Origin: Streptomyces sp. NBS 14/10 | GTDB taxonomy: Bacteria > Actinomycetota > Actinomycetes > Streptomycetales > Streptomycetaceae | Length of the DNA: 41,095 nt | Reading direction: 5' to 3' | NCBI RefSeq assembly: GCF_002224125.1 | Contig: NZ_NCSM01000045.1 | Span: 1-41,095 of the forward strand | In this document: positions 1 to 9,370 of the stretch, piece by piece | Numbering within the stretch: the first letter of the stretch is position 1 | Layout of the letters: every line of letters starts with the position of its first letter | Translations under genes and position numbers: made by a program | The notes under the pieces: model-generated | Told to the model about the DNA's origin: nothing | Databases searched by the model: none | What the model saw: the letters and a program-made list of their open reading frames with translations, nothing else

Positions 1-18
1 GATGATTTATCGGCACCC
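1..18. repeat. IS-end-like sequence, direct copy of 37148-37165
   Basis: The first 18 bases are identical to 37148-37165 and in the same orientation, and the match stops immediately after. Read on the minus strand it begins GGTGCCGATAAATC, resembling the TGTGCCG-type ends seen at 40360. I infer the terminal part of an insertion sequence whose body would lie left of the window. Only 18 bases are visible, so the family is not certain. Confidence 0.5.
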
Positions 19-97
19 GCAATGTTCCCAGCATCCCCGCAGGTCTCACCACACCCCCCATGAACTGCAACGACGCATTTCTGAACGACACAGGGAC

Positions 98-474
98 AGG
101 ATGGGACTCGTGGTAGGTGAAGTCGTCGGGCACGGCGTCCAGGATCGGCGAACATGGGCCGACTCTGTACGACGCTGCGCCCTCTCGCCGACTCGACATG
201 CCCTCGGACGAGTTGCTGACCCAGCCTCGACGATCTCCTACTGCGACTGGAACGAGGTGCGGCAGAGCGGGGAATTCACGCGTCGCCGACCCACCGACGA
301 CGCGGTTCTGCTGCTCGCCCGGACCAAGGTCCATCGGCAGCAGCCAAGTGGCCAGCTGGCCGCCGGGGGACGAACCGCGGCCCCGCGCTCATCACATGAC
401 GTGAGCGATGCCAGCAGCGCGCGCCCCACCTTCGACGCACGCGAACCTTCGGTAAAAAAGGGGGACAAGGCCCG
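98..474 (+). pseudogene. Remnant of a SpoIIE-type PP2C phosphatase / HATPase regulator
   Basis: No frame is open across this stretch, but three frames together give recognisable pieces of a Streptomyces-type serine phosphatase. These are a VVGEVVGHGVQ segment (expected metal-binding DVVGHG motif, here with E for D), an LDMPSDELL segment, then RPTDDAVLLLART, which matches the end of the PP2C domain. A VSDASSARPT segment resembles the anti-sigma-type HATPase that follows in such proteins. Most of the catalytic domain is missing and the frame changes at least twice, so this is a decayed fragment and not a gene. The identification rests on motif recognition by eye. Confidence 0.55.
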
Positions 475-625
475 CTGATCGTCGCGCAGCTCACGCAGTC
501 CGGGGTCGTTCGCCTGCAGTCGACCGCTCACACCCGGACTGCGCGAGAGGTTGGACGATCCCAGAGCCAGTGCCGAATCGTCGAAAGCAATCTTCGTGCC
601 TTCGCGACATTCGGCGAGGGGTCTA

Positions 626-1198
626 TCAAGTGCCCACTCGTTCCCATTGGGATAGCAACTGAACAGCAGCAGCAACAGCCTCGTCTACATCAAAGGCCTC
701 GTCGACGACGCGTTGGAGTGCCAGCCCCTTCATGAGACCCAAGGTGACCGCAGCTTTGCTCTCGTCTCCGAGGGCTCTCGCAAGATTTACGCGGAAATTG
801 CGGTCAGCCTCCTGGATCATCTTCCTCGCAAACTGATCATGGGCGGACTCGGCCAGGAAGGCAATGTACACCTGCCACCAGTCGCTTTCCGTGGCCGCTA
901 GTCCCACGACCAGCCGCGTGACCTCCCCTACGCCATCCTCAGCCGCAACCATCTGGTCGGTCGCGATGCTGGCATCCTTCAGCGCGCTCACCAGGGCGGC
1001 CTGCAGGATCTCCTCCTTGTTCTTGAAGTGATGATTGACCACCCCTCGCGAGGTACGCATGACCTTTGCGATCTGCGCGATCGTAACGGCTCCAATACCC
1101 TGGGTAGCCACTAGCTTGCGCACCACCATAACGACCTGCTGGCGCCTTACCGCGCCAACATCGAGGCGGCCATTCTCGTGTATCGGCACGGCGTTCAT
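626..1198 (-). CDS. TetR family transcriptional regulator
   Basis: This 190-residue protein has a typical TetR N-terminal helix-turn-helix at about residues 30-65 (VTIAQIAKVMRTSRGVVNHHF, then KNKEEIL), followed by an all-helical C-terminal ligand domain of normal length. The family usually represses promoters and releases DNA on binding a small molecule. It is divergent from the first HpaB-type monooxygenase, and the 254-bp gap holds a promoter overlapped by an ACATG-N8-CATGT dyad. The same dyad recurs at three more promoters of the catabolic region, which makes this protein the prime candidate for their regulator (inference). The ATG at 1198 lacks a strong ribosome-binding site. Confidence 0.9.
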   Translation of the reverse strand: MNAVPIHENGRLDVGAVRRQQVVMVVRKLVATQGIGAVTIAQIAKVMRTSRGVVNHHFKNKEEILQAALVSALKDASIATDQMVAAEDGVGEVTRLVVGLAATESDWWQVYIAFLAESAHDQFARKMIQEADRNFRVNLARALGDESKAAVTLGLMKGLALQRVVDEAFDVDEAVAAAVQLLSQWERVGT

Positions 1199-1283
1199 AG
1201 TCGGTCTCGACTCCCCAGTTGTGAGCAGAAAGCATGCCCGAGGGCACCCCGCATCTCCACGTCGGATCCTAAGGGGCTCACCG

Positions 1284-1324
1284 TTGACATGCCGACTGAC
1301 ATGTTCTTATGGTACACGACATGT
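1284..1324 (+). promoter_or_regulatory. Promoter and dyad operator before monooxygenase 1
   Basis: TTGACA at 1284-1289, an 18-bp spacer and TATGGT at 1308-1313 form a good sigma-70-type promoter. ACATG (1287-1291) and CATGT (1300-1304) form an inverted repeat with an 8-bp gap inside it. A third box, GACATGT, lies at 1318-1324, exactly 34 bp from the start of the -35; the same offset is found at the alanine dehydrogenase promoter. An operator overlapping the promoter suggests repression, most likely by the adjacent TetR protein. Confidence 0.75.
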
Positions 1325-1348
1325 AACGTGGTCGGCATCACCAAGCTC

Positions 1349-1374
1349 CTTGGCATGGAACAAGCAGTCCTCCC
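1349..1374 (+). promoter_or_regulatory. Shared leader element, copy 1
   Basis: The 16 bases 1349-1364 (CTTGGCATGGAACAAG) are identical to 11894-11909, and the next ten bases differ at two positions. The start codon lies 89 bases after the element here and 88 bases at the other copy. CTTG and CAAG could pair as a small hairpin. In one frame the element reads LAWNKQSS, with TTG at 1350 as a possible start of a leader peptide overlapping the monooxygenase start. Role unknown. Confidence 0.5.
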
Positions 1375-1452
1375 ATGGTGCACACCTCGATGTGGCTCTG
1401 TGTTGCGTGTTCGATCTTCATGGTGGCGGTTTTCTGGGAAGGAGGGCTTCCT

Positions 1453-2952
1453 GTGCTTCGATCTGGTGACGACTATCTGGCTTCGCTGCGCGATGGGCGG
1501 CAGGTGTACGTGGGAGGTCAGATCGTCGAGGACGTTACGTGTCATCCCGGCTTCGCCGGCGCGGCGCGCACCGTCGCCCGTCTGTTCGACGTTACCGCGT
1601 CGGATCCGTCCCTCCGCTATATCGAGCCGGAGACGGGGGAGCAGACGAATGTCAACTTCCTCAGGCCGCGCTCGGGCGACGATCTTGCGACACGACGGCG
1701 GCTGCACGTGGCCTGGGCGGGGGTGAGCAATGGGCTGTTTGGGCGATCGCCCGATCACGTGGCAGCCATGGTTACGGGTATGGCGTGCAGGCCGGAGGTC
1801 ACCGGCTCGGAACGGTTCTCGGAAAACCTGGTCAACTACTGGCGTTACATCCGTGACAACGATTTGTACCTCTCCTTCGCCGTGCTTCCGCCCGCCGGCA
1901 GCAAGTCGGGCAAGTCGACCGGCGTACAGAACGCGATGCGCGTGGTAGGCACCGACCGGGACGGCGTCACCGTGCGCGGGTTCAAGATGCTCGCGACGGG
2001 CGGGCCGCTGTGCGACGAGATCCTCGTCGGGAACGCGCAACCACTGAGGCCCAGTGATGTGGCCGTCGCTGTCAGTTTCGCGATCCCGGCCAATCATCCG
2101 GGTGTCCGGATCCTCGCCCGCAAGCCGTACGCGGCTCATGCGGTGAGCAGGATCGATGATCCCCTTGCTGACTTCGACGAGGCGGACTCGGCCATCTATT
2201 TCGATAATGTCCAGATCCCGTGGGAGCGTGTGTTCGTCCTCGACGACCCCCAGGCGAGCTACGGGCTTTTCGTCGAGACTCCGGCCCATACCCTCGGCAA
2301 CGCGCAGGCCCACATCCGGCTGCTGGTGAAGATGCGTTTCATACTCGCGGCCGCCAAGCGTCTGGGGGACGCGTTGGACTTCACCGGCAATCCCGCGGTA
2401 CAGGGAGTCTTCGGCGGGCTCGCGGCCAGGGTGAAGATGCTGGAGGCGGCAGTCGTCGCCCAGGAAGCCCACCCGGAGTCATGGCCGAACGGGTACGTGT
2501 CCCAGGACCGGCAGTTCATGTACGCAACGAGCAACTGGTCCATGGAGTACTTCCCGGAGTTCGCCAACGAGATGCGTAAGCTGCTCGCCAGCCACGCCTT
2601 CCAGCAACCAGCTGACGTCAGCGCTTTCGAGGATGACTACACGAAGTCCCTCTTCCTGGAGCTCAACCGGACCGAGGACTTCGAATCCGCAATGGGCAGG
2701 TACCGCCTCATCCGCCTGATGTGGGACCTCGTCGGCTCCGAACTCGCCAGCCGGAACAACCAGTACGAACTCTTCTACGCAGGCCCGCCTCACGTCACCC
2801 GGACCCGCGTATGGGACTACTTTGATTGGAGGGCCGCCGAGGCCCCGGTCCAAGAGTTCCTCACCCGGACCGGTCCCGCCAGCTCGCCTGATGGAGTGGC
2901 CCCGGCCAGGGCGCTGGGCGGTGGTGACGCCATCCTCGGCGATAGAACGTGA
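1453..2952 (+). CDS. Flavin-dependent monooxygenase, HpaB family (copy 1)
   Basis: This 499-residue protein belongs to the 4-hydroxyphenylacetate 3-hydroxylase oxygenase family, which uses reduced flavin supplied by a separate reductase to oxygenate aromatic or heteroaromatic substrates. Length and layout fit: an N-terminal helical part, a middle beta domain (RGFKMLATGG, IDDPLADFDE), and a C-terminal acyl-CoA-dehydrogenase-like helical bundle with LASHAFQQPADVSAF and RNNQYELFYAGPPHVTR. GTG at 1453 is chosen because it follows GGAAGGAGGG and aligns with the start of the second copy at 14553; by eye the two proteins agree at about four of five residues. The substrate need not be 4-hydroxyphenylacetate; family members also attack pyridine-type rings. 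The partner reductase is probably the one at 12170. Confidence 0.9.
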   Translation: MLRSGDDYLASLRDGRQVYVGGQIVEDVTCHPGFAGAARTVARLFDVTASDPSLRYIEPETGEQTNVNFLRPRSGDDLATRRRLHVAWAGVSNGLFGRSPDHVAAMVTGMACRPEVTGSERFSENLVNYWRYIRDNDLYLSFAVLPPAGSKSGKSTGVQNAMRVVGTDRDGVTVRGFKMLATGGPLCDEILVGNAQPLRPSDVAVAVSFAIPANHPGVRILARKPYAAHAVSRIDDPLADFDEADSAIYFDNVQIPWERVFVLDDPQASYGLFVETPAHTLGNAQAHIRLLVKMRFILAAAKRLGDALDFTGNPAVQGVFGGLAARVKMLEAAVVAQEAHPESWPNGYVSQDRQFMYATSNWSMEYFPEFANEMRKLLASHAFQQPADVSAFEDDYTKSLFLELNRTEDFESAMGRYRLIRLMWDLVGSELASRNNQYELFYAGPPHVTRTRVWDYFDWRAAEAPVQEFLTRTGPASSPDGVAPARALGGGDAILGDRT

Positions 2953-3152
2953 CGTCTCTTTGCCGGCGAAGGCGTCGGTTTCGTGTCCGGCCGCGTTCTC
3001 TACGTTGTGGGCGGTCCATGGGGCTGGTCAGTCCAGGCTTCAGCACTTCGATCGTCGAACAGCGTTAGCCCGTCGACAGCGAACGGCTGATGACGCGTGC
3101 GCCGTAGCGGCCGGCGTCTTCGACGGGTTATGCACGTGACAAGAGGAGAGTC

Positions 3153-4190
3153 ATGACAGAGCGTTTCGACCAGGGGTCATGGGCCGTAGCCGGCGTTGAG
3201 ACCATACAGCCGGGTGTGCACCGCGTTCCTCTGCCGCTCCCCCACGACGGCCTGAAGGCCGTCAACGTCTATCTTCTGGAGGGCTTGGCCGACGATGGTG
3301 GCCTCGTCATGATCGACGGAGGCTGGGCGATCCCCGAGGCGCGCAAAACCCTTGAGGAGGCCCTGTCCGCTATCAGTCGCGACCTCGGCGACATCAGCCA
3401 CATCCTCGTCACCCATATCCACCGCGATCACTACACGCAGGCGGTGGAATTGCGTCGGCTGCTGGGTGCCCGTGTCTACCTCGGCGTCGGGGAACGCCCG
3501 GGCCTGGAGCTGCTCAACAAGCTGCGCGATGGGCTGACGGCGCCACTTCAGATCCTGCGGCAGGCAGGAGCCGACGAACTGGCTGACCGCGTCCGGTCGA
3601 CGCACCCCAACCAGTACCAACCCGACGACTGGGAGGCCCCGGACCGTTGGCTGGATGCGGAGACCCTGCGCTTCGGCGAGAGTGATCTCCAGGTCATCCC
3701 GACCCCAGGCCATACCCAGGGGCATGTGGTGTTTCTGGACGAACGGCGCCGACTGCTGTTTTCCGGGGACCACGTCTTGCCACGCATCACCCCGTCCATC
3801 GGTTTCGAATCGGCGGAACCCGGCAGCCGACCGCTGGCCGCCTACCTGGACTCACTACGGCTGATGTCCCGATATGCAGACACCCGCCTGCTGCCCGCGC
3901 ACGGACCCGTCGCCGACAGCACCCATACTCGCGTCGCCGAGCTGCTCACCCACCACGATGACCGGCTGCGCACAACGCTCGCCGTACTCGAGGACGGTAC
4001 GCACGACGCCTTCGCGGTGGCGCGCCGTCTCCCCTGGACCCGTCGGGAGGTGCCGTTCAGCGAGCTCAGCGCCTTCCACCAGATGCTCGCGGTCAACGAG
4101 ACGGTCGCCCACCTGGACGTCCTCGTGCTGCAGGGCCGACTCACGGCGACTTTTGTGGACGGGGTGAATCAGTACAAGCCCGAGCGGTGA
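3153..4190 (+). CDS. Metallo-beta-lactamase-fold hydrolase
   Basis: This 345-residue cytoplasmic protein has the MBL-fold metal site: DGG at about 55-57, THIHRDH at 87-93 (His88, His90, Asp92, His93), then TPGHTQGH and the FSGDH segment. These are the expected metal ligands of a two-metal hydrolase. The family is wide (thioesterases, lactonases, glyoxalase II-like enzymes), so the substrate is open. The C-terminal third has a helical extension seen in MBL proteins near catabolic or CoA-dependent genes. An AAGAGGAGAG ribosome-binding site lies just before the ATG. It follows monooxygenase 1 after 200 bp on the same strand, so it may hydrolyse a ring-cleavage or CoA-ester intermediate (inference). 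Confidence 0.85.
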   Translation: MTERFDQGSWAVAGVETIQPGVHRVPLPLPHDGLKAVNVYLLEGLADDGGLVMIDGGWAIPEARKTLEEALSAISRDLGDISHILVTHIHRDHYTQAVELRRLLGARVYLGVGERPGLELLNKLRDGLTAPLQILRQAGADELADRVRSTHPNQYQPDDWEAPDRWLDAETLRFGESDLQVIPTPGHTQGHVVFLDERRRLLFSGDHVLPRITPSIGFESAEPGSRPLAAYLDSLRLMSRYADTRLLPAHGPVADSTHTRVAELLTHHDDRLRTTLAVLEDGTHDAFAVARRLPWTRREVPFSELSAFHQMLAVNETVAHLDVLVLQGRLTATFVDGVNQYKPER

Positions 4191-4367
4191 CAGTGCCGGG
4201 CGGTGGGTCGGGACACAGGGGTCCTCGATAGTTCGGGGTACGAACCACACTGAGCACGGAAGGCCCGCCAGAAACCGGAGCGCACCCATGCAAGGCCGCG
4301 CTCTCTATCGTCGGGGTGTGATGAGCGCCGCGATATCTACTTTTCACGAGTGAGAGAAGTCTCCCCA

Positions 4368-5468
4368 ATGGCTAAAGCCCTTGCCGCAGTTCTCGAAAGC
4401 CCTAGGAAGTTTCAGTTCCGGGAGTTCCCGATCCCGGAGATCGGCGACGACGACGCCATCCTGAAGGTCGAGGCCGGCGGTCTTTGCGGGACCGATTACG
4501 AGCAATATCTTGGCGGCATGGCCGGTTGGGGCGGCGGAATGCCGATTATCCCGGGCCACGAGATCATGGGCTGGATTGAGCGCATCGGTCCGGATGCCGC
4601 GAAGCGTTGGAATGTCAAGGAAGGGGACCGGGTCGCGATCGATCCGATCGTTCCCTGCGGCCAATGCGCGCACTGTGGTGTGGGCGCCTTTACGCGTTGC
4701 GAGTCGGACATCGGATACGGGCTCTACCAGGGCACGCGCGTAGCTCCCTCCCTGTGGGGTGGATATGCGACGCATGTCTACTTGCATCCCCGTGCGATGG
4801 TTCACAAGCTGCCGTCGAACATCCCAGCAGATGTGATGACGCTGGTCAATCCGCTCTCGAATTCGATCCGCTGGGTGTACGAAGTCGGCGGCGTCGGAAT
4901 TGGTTCGACCGTCGTCATCGAAGGTCCGGGACAGCGCGGCCTGCTCGCGGTTGCGGTAGCCAAGAAGGCAGGAGCTGAGAACATCATCGTAACTGGGACG
5001 GCAGCCGACAGCAGCCGACTCGATTTGGCTCGCGAACTCGGGGCCACCACCACGATCGACATTCACAAGGACGATCCGGTCGCGCGCGTCACCGAACTGA
5101 CGAACGGTGCATTGGCGGATATCGTTCTCGACGTGTCGGCGGGAGCTGTCTCACCCGTCGTCCAGGGGATCGACATGGTCAAGCGCGGGGGCCGCGTTGT
5201 TCTCGCAGGTCTCAAGGGCGAGAACAAGCTGAACGATTTCCCGGTCGATAAGGTGGTGCTCCGGGAGATCGAATTGCGCGGCGTCGTGAGCGGAAGCTGG
5301 CAGTCGACGGAGATGGCGATCAGCATGATCGAGGAAAACACTCAACTCGCAGCTGTTTGCACACATACCTTTGCGCTCGAAGATGTCACTGATGCGGTAA
5401 GGACCCTGGGGCGCGAGATCTCAGACGGCACCGATCCCGTACACATCACGCTTACCGGACGAGCGTAG
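4368..5468 (+). CDS. Zinc-dependent alcohol dehydrogenase (MDR family)
   Basis: This 366-residue medium-chain dehydrogenase has catalytic zinc ligands Cys40 (GGLCGTD) and His64-Glu65 (GHE), and four structural-zinc cysteines at 97, 100, 103 and 111. The Rossmann domain starts near VVIEGPGQRG. It should oxidise an alcohol or reduce an aldehyde with NAD(P). ATG at 4368 is preferred over the upstream GTG at 4350 because GAGAGAAG sits 8 bases before it. By eye its codon use is less GC-rich than that of the genes right of 25 kb, which fits acquisition from elsewhere. It probably acts on an intermediate of the same pathway as monooxygenase 1, but the substrate is unknown. Confidence 0.88.
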   Translation: MAKALAAVLESPRKFQFREFPIPEIGDDDAILKVEAGGLCGTDYEQYLGGMAGWGGGMPIIPGHEIMGWIERIGPDAAKRWNVKEGDRVAIDPIVPCGQCAHCGVGAFTRCESDIGYGLYQGTRVAPSLWGGYATHVYLHPRAMVHKLPSNIPADVMTLVNPLSNSIRWVYEVGGVGIGSTVVIEGPGQRGLLAVAVAKKAGAENIIVTGTAADSSRLDLARELGATTTIDIHKDDPVARVTELTNGALADIVLDVSAGAVSPVVQGIDMVKRGGRVVLAGLKGENKLNDFPVDKVVLREIELRGVVSGSWQSTEMAISMIEENTQLAAVCTHTFALEDVTDAVRTLGREISDGTDPVHITLTGRA

Positions 5469-5679
5469 GTGCTCGCGTCCCTTGGGGTGGTCTGGCAGGA
5501 CGTCAGGGTCAGCTCGATGCATAAACGTGTCGGCAACGAGACCGGGAGCCACCCTTATCGGGTGACTTCTTGCCCAGGTCGGTACGGGATTGTGAGTGAC
5601 TGCGATGAGGCAACTACGGGCGGCGATAGCGTGCATGACACCGGGCCCTGTCGAGTCGCGTCCCGACAGGCGCGGTCCG

Positions 5680-5930
5680 GCAGGGCCCAGTTCCATCGGA
5701 TGGCGAGTAACTCCGCGTACGCGGCGAAGGCGTGCATCTCGTCGACGCTGCCTGGCCGCGGGGGATCACTCGGGTCCAAGCCGCAGGGTCGTCCTCAATC
5801 ACCTGGTTGAGTAGCGAGCGTCGCCTCGGGTCCAGGTGGTCGCGCGCCCACTCCAGGGCTCCGCGCTTGGAGGTCACCTCGCCAGTCCGCAGGGTGAACA
5901 GGGGCCCGGCAGTAGGTGGTCACGGCATGT
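5680..5930 (-). pseudogene. C-terminal remnant of an aminoglycoside nucleotidyltransferase-like gene
   Basis: On the minus strand several frames combine to TGEVTSKRGALEWARDHL, LDPRRRSLLNQVIEDDPAAW, then DPSDPPRPGSVDEMHAFAAY. This resembles the C-terminal helical domain of aminoglycoside (ANT-type) adenylyltransferases, where a TG-x-(4)-K-x-x-A-x-x-WA pattern precedes a final helix. The N-terminal nucleotidyltransferase domain with its GSxxxG motif is absent and the frame changes at least twice. This is a dead fragment; it gives no evidence of resistance. The match is by motif memory only. Confidence 0.42.
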
Positions 5931-5944
5931 CGATCGTGGCGTCC

Positions 5945-6155
5945 TCCGGATCCGGTGGGCATCTGCCGGATGGGCCGACGATCCCGAGGCGGTCGTGTCC
6001 CCCACCGGCGCCGTCCACGGCATCGAGTACCTGTACGCCATCGACGCCTCGGTGATGCCGACCTGCCCACTGCCAACCCGAACCTCACCACCGTGGACAT
6101 CGCCGAGCACTGCGCCGTCAACTTGCTCTGGGGGATGCGTGCGCGCGCAAGATGA
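5945..6155 (+). pseudogene. C-terminal remnant of a GMC-family oxidoreductase
   Basis: Pieces in different frames follow the order of the GMC C-terminal domain. DPVGICRMG starts at about 5949, corresponding to the family's H-x-x-G-T-C-R-M-G motif; VVSPTGAVHGIEYLYAIDAS follows, then ANPNLTTVDIAEHCAVNLL. In intact enzymes (choline and glucose-methanol-choline oxidases) this part forms the active-site and FAD-closing region. The FAD-binding N-terminus is gone and at least two frameshifts are present. The piece abuts a serine recombinase remnant, suggesting a recombination junction. Confidence 0.65.
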
Positions 6156-6163
6156 TCAGAGCC

Positions 6164-6454
6164 CTGGACGACTGGCCCCTCCCTGGCCTTTACGACCCCA
6201 CCGGCCTCGGCAAGTTGCTGTTCGGGGTCTTCGCCGCCATGACGGAGGTCAAGCGGGAGAACATCCGCGACCCCACGCTCGAAGGGCTCGACACCATGGC
6301 CCAGGGCAAGCACGGCAGGCCTCGGTCCTCACTGACGACATGCTCCACACGGTACTGCGGCGCCGCGCGGGCGGTGACTCTGTCGAGCGGATGCAGTCAT
6401 CTGATCATCCCCACCGGCGAGTGCAAGGGCCAGATCTCCTCGGTCGCCGGCCTC

Positions 6455-6470
<16 letters not shown>
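6164..6470 (+). pseudogene. Remnant of a serine recombinase (resolvase type)
   Basis: Translation across two frames gives GKLLFGVFAAMTEVKRENIR, then the DPTLEGLDTMAQGKHGRP region, LTDDMLHTVLRRRAGGDSVE, and IIPTGECKGQISSVAGLYQA. This is the long helix E plus the C-terminal DNA-binding region of resolvase/invertase recombinases (usual pattern: FAxMAExERxxIxERTxxGL, then GRP, then a helix-turn-helix). The catalytic N-terminus with its serine is missing. At least one frame change lies near 6320. It could be the resolvase of the Tn3-type element whose transposase fragment lies at 34.1 kb, but that is a guess. Confidence 0.6.
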
Positions 6471-7862
<1,392 letters not shown>

Positions 7863-8102
7863 CCGTATCTCCTCATGGCTGTGGGGTGCGGGACGTCTGG
7901 CTGCCGGTGACTCGCGGCGCCTCATGGCTCGTTTCGAAGAGCCTGACCCCGGATCATCGAAACCGGGCAGTCTGGCCAGCATCCCTCGACCGAGAAGGTG
8001 CCGCCCTTACTAAAACGACGACGGCGTCAGCTCCCAGACCCTCATAGCCAGACGAACAAAGATGAAGGACCAGAACCCGTGCACCGCCCCAGCGGACTTG
8101 AC

Positions 8103-9206
8103 CTACGGCATCATCAGGATCGCTTTCACTGTTGTGCCGGTGTGGATGTCGGCGATCGCCTGATCTATCTGGTCGAATGCATAGCGGGTGATCAGCTGGT
8201 CAAATGGGAAGGCACCTGCATCGTGGAGGGCGAGCATGTCGGGGATGAAGTTCTGTGGGACCGCGTCCCCTTGATACACCCCGACGACAGTCTTTCCAGC
8301 GGCCGAGAGAAGGCCGAGGTCCAATGTGGAGCCGGGCTTGGTAACCCCGACGAGCGCGATCTTCGCGCCGAGTGCGGTCGCATCGAACAGCGCAGCAATC
8401 ACCGACGCGTTACCGGTCGTGTCGACTGCGTAGGAGACCCCGCCGTCCGTGATTTCACGGATGCGCTTGGCGAGGTTTGCCTCCTTCCCATTGACGGCGT
8501 GGGTTGCTCCGAGGCGTTTGGCGAAATCGAGACGTTCGGGCAGTACGTCGACGGCGATGATCGTCGTCGCACCGGCGACCTTCGCGGCCATGATCGCGGC
8601 GAGTCCCACGGTGCCGGCGCCAGCGATGACCACGGATGCGCCCGGGGGCACGGATAGGGAATTGAGAATGGTTCCGGCGCCGGTCTGGATGCCGCATCCG
8701 AGCGGCCCGGAGATGTCGAGGGGAGCGCCTTTGGGGAGCTTGACGACGTTGCGGGCAGCGACGATCGCGTGGGTAGCGAAAGACGACTGCCCGAAGAAGT
8801 TGCCGTGGACCCCGTCCCCGGACCCGTCGCGGAGAGTGAGTGTGCCATCCTCCCGGGAGCCGGCGAAGTTGAGCGCCCCGAATCTCAGGCAATAGGCCTC
8901 GCGCCCGGTGAGGCAGTTCCGGCAGCGCCGACAGGACGAGAAGGAGAGGATGACCTCGTCGCCGACGGCGGGGTCGGTCACGGCGGAACCGACCTCTGCG
9001 ATCACGCCGGCTCCCTCGTGTCCGACGACGAGCGGGAAGGCCTGCGGGAGATGGCCGTGCTGCACGGCAAGGTCGGTGTGGCAGAGTCCGACCGCGGTGA
9101 TCTTGACGAGCACCTCGGATGGACGCAGATCATCGAGAGTGAGCTTCTCGAACTGGAACGGCGAGTCTACCTCGCGCAGAATGGCTGCGGTGACGGATGT
9201 GGCCAT
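8103..9206 (-). CDS. NAD-dependent aryl/allyl-type alcohol dehydrogenase
   Basis: This 367-residue zinc-dependent medium-chain dehydrogenase has catalytic Cys42 (GLCHTD) and His63-Glu64, structural-zinc Cys92, Cys95, Cys98 and Cys106, and a Rossmann motif in VVIAGAGTVGLAAI. Overall order and length fit benzyl-alcohol/AdhC-type enzymes that interconvert alcohols and aldehydes. The ATG follows an AGAGGGG box. It runs the same way as the aldehyde dehydrogenase just upstream of it (164 bp), so the pair could take an alcohol to an acid in two steps (inference). No ACATG dyad is visible in that gap; it may be co-transcribed from the promoter at 11049-11078. Confidence 0.9.
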   Translation of the reverse strand: MATSVTAAILREVDSPFQFEKLTLDDLRPSEVLVKITAVGLCHTDLAVQHGHLPQAFPLVVGHEGAGVIAEVGSAVTDPAVGDEVILSFSSCRRCRNCLTGREAYCLRFGALNFAGSREDGTLTLRDGSGDGVHGNFFGQSSFATHAIVAARNVVKLPKGAPLDISGPLGCGIQTGAGTILNSLSVPPGASVVIAGAGTVGLAAIMAAKVAGATTIIAVDVLPERLDFAKRLGATHAVNGKEANLAKRIREITDGGVSYAVDTTGNASVIAALFDATALGAKIALVGVTKPGSTLDLGLLSAAGKTVVGVYQGDAVPQNFIPDMLALHDAGAFPFDQLITRYAFDQIDQAIADIHTGTTVKAILMMP

Positions 9207-9370
9207 GAGGAGTCCCCTCTTGCTAGAGAAGTAATCAATGGCGGACTTCGTGTCCGGCCTGAGGAACTGCCGAGCAGGTCACGAAAATTCACTAGTTGGT
9301 GGTCGCCAATCGACCCAGGATCCAATCGCGGGACCGTTGTAGCAGCGTTGAGGGGAAACGCACGTCCTGC

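Noticed and set aside
1195..2472. A 425-codon minus-strand frame opposite monooxygenase 1
   Set aside because: It overlaps a well-supported oxygenase gene and its promoter; no motif and no ribosome-binding site.
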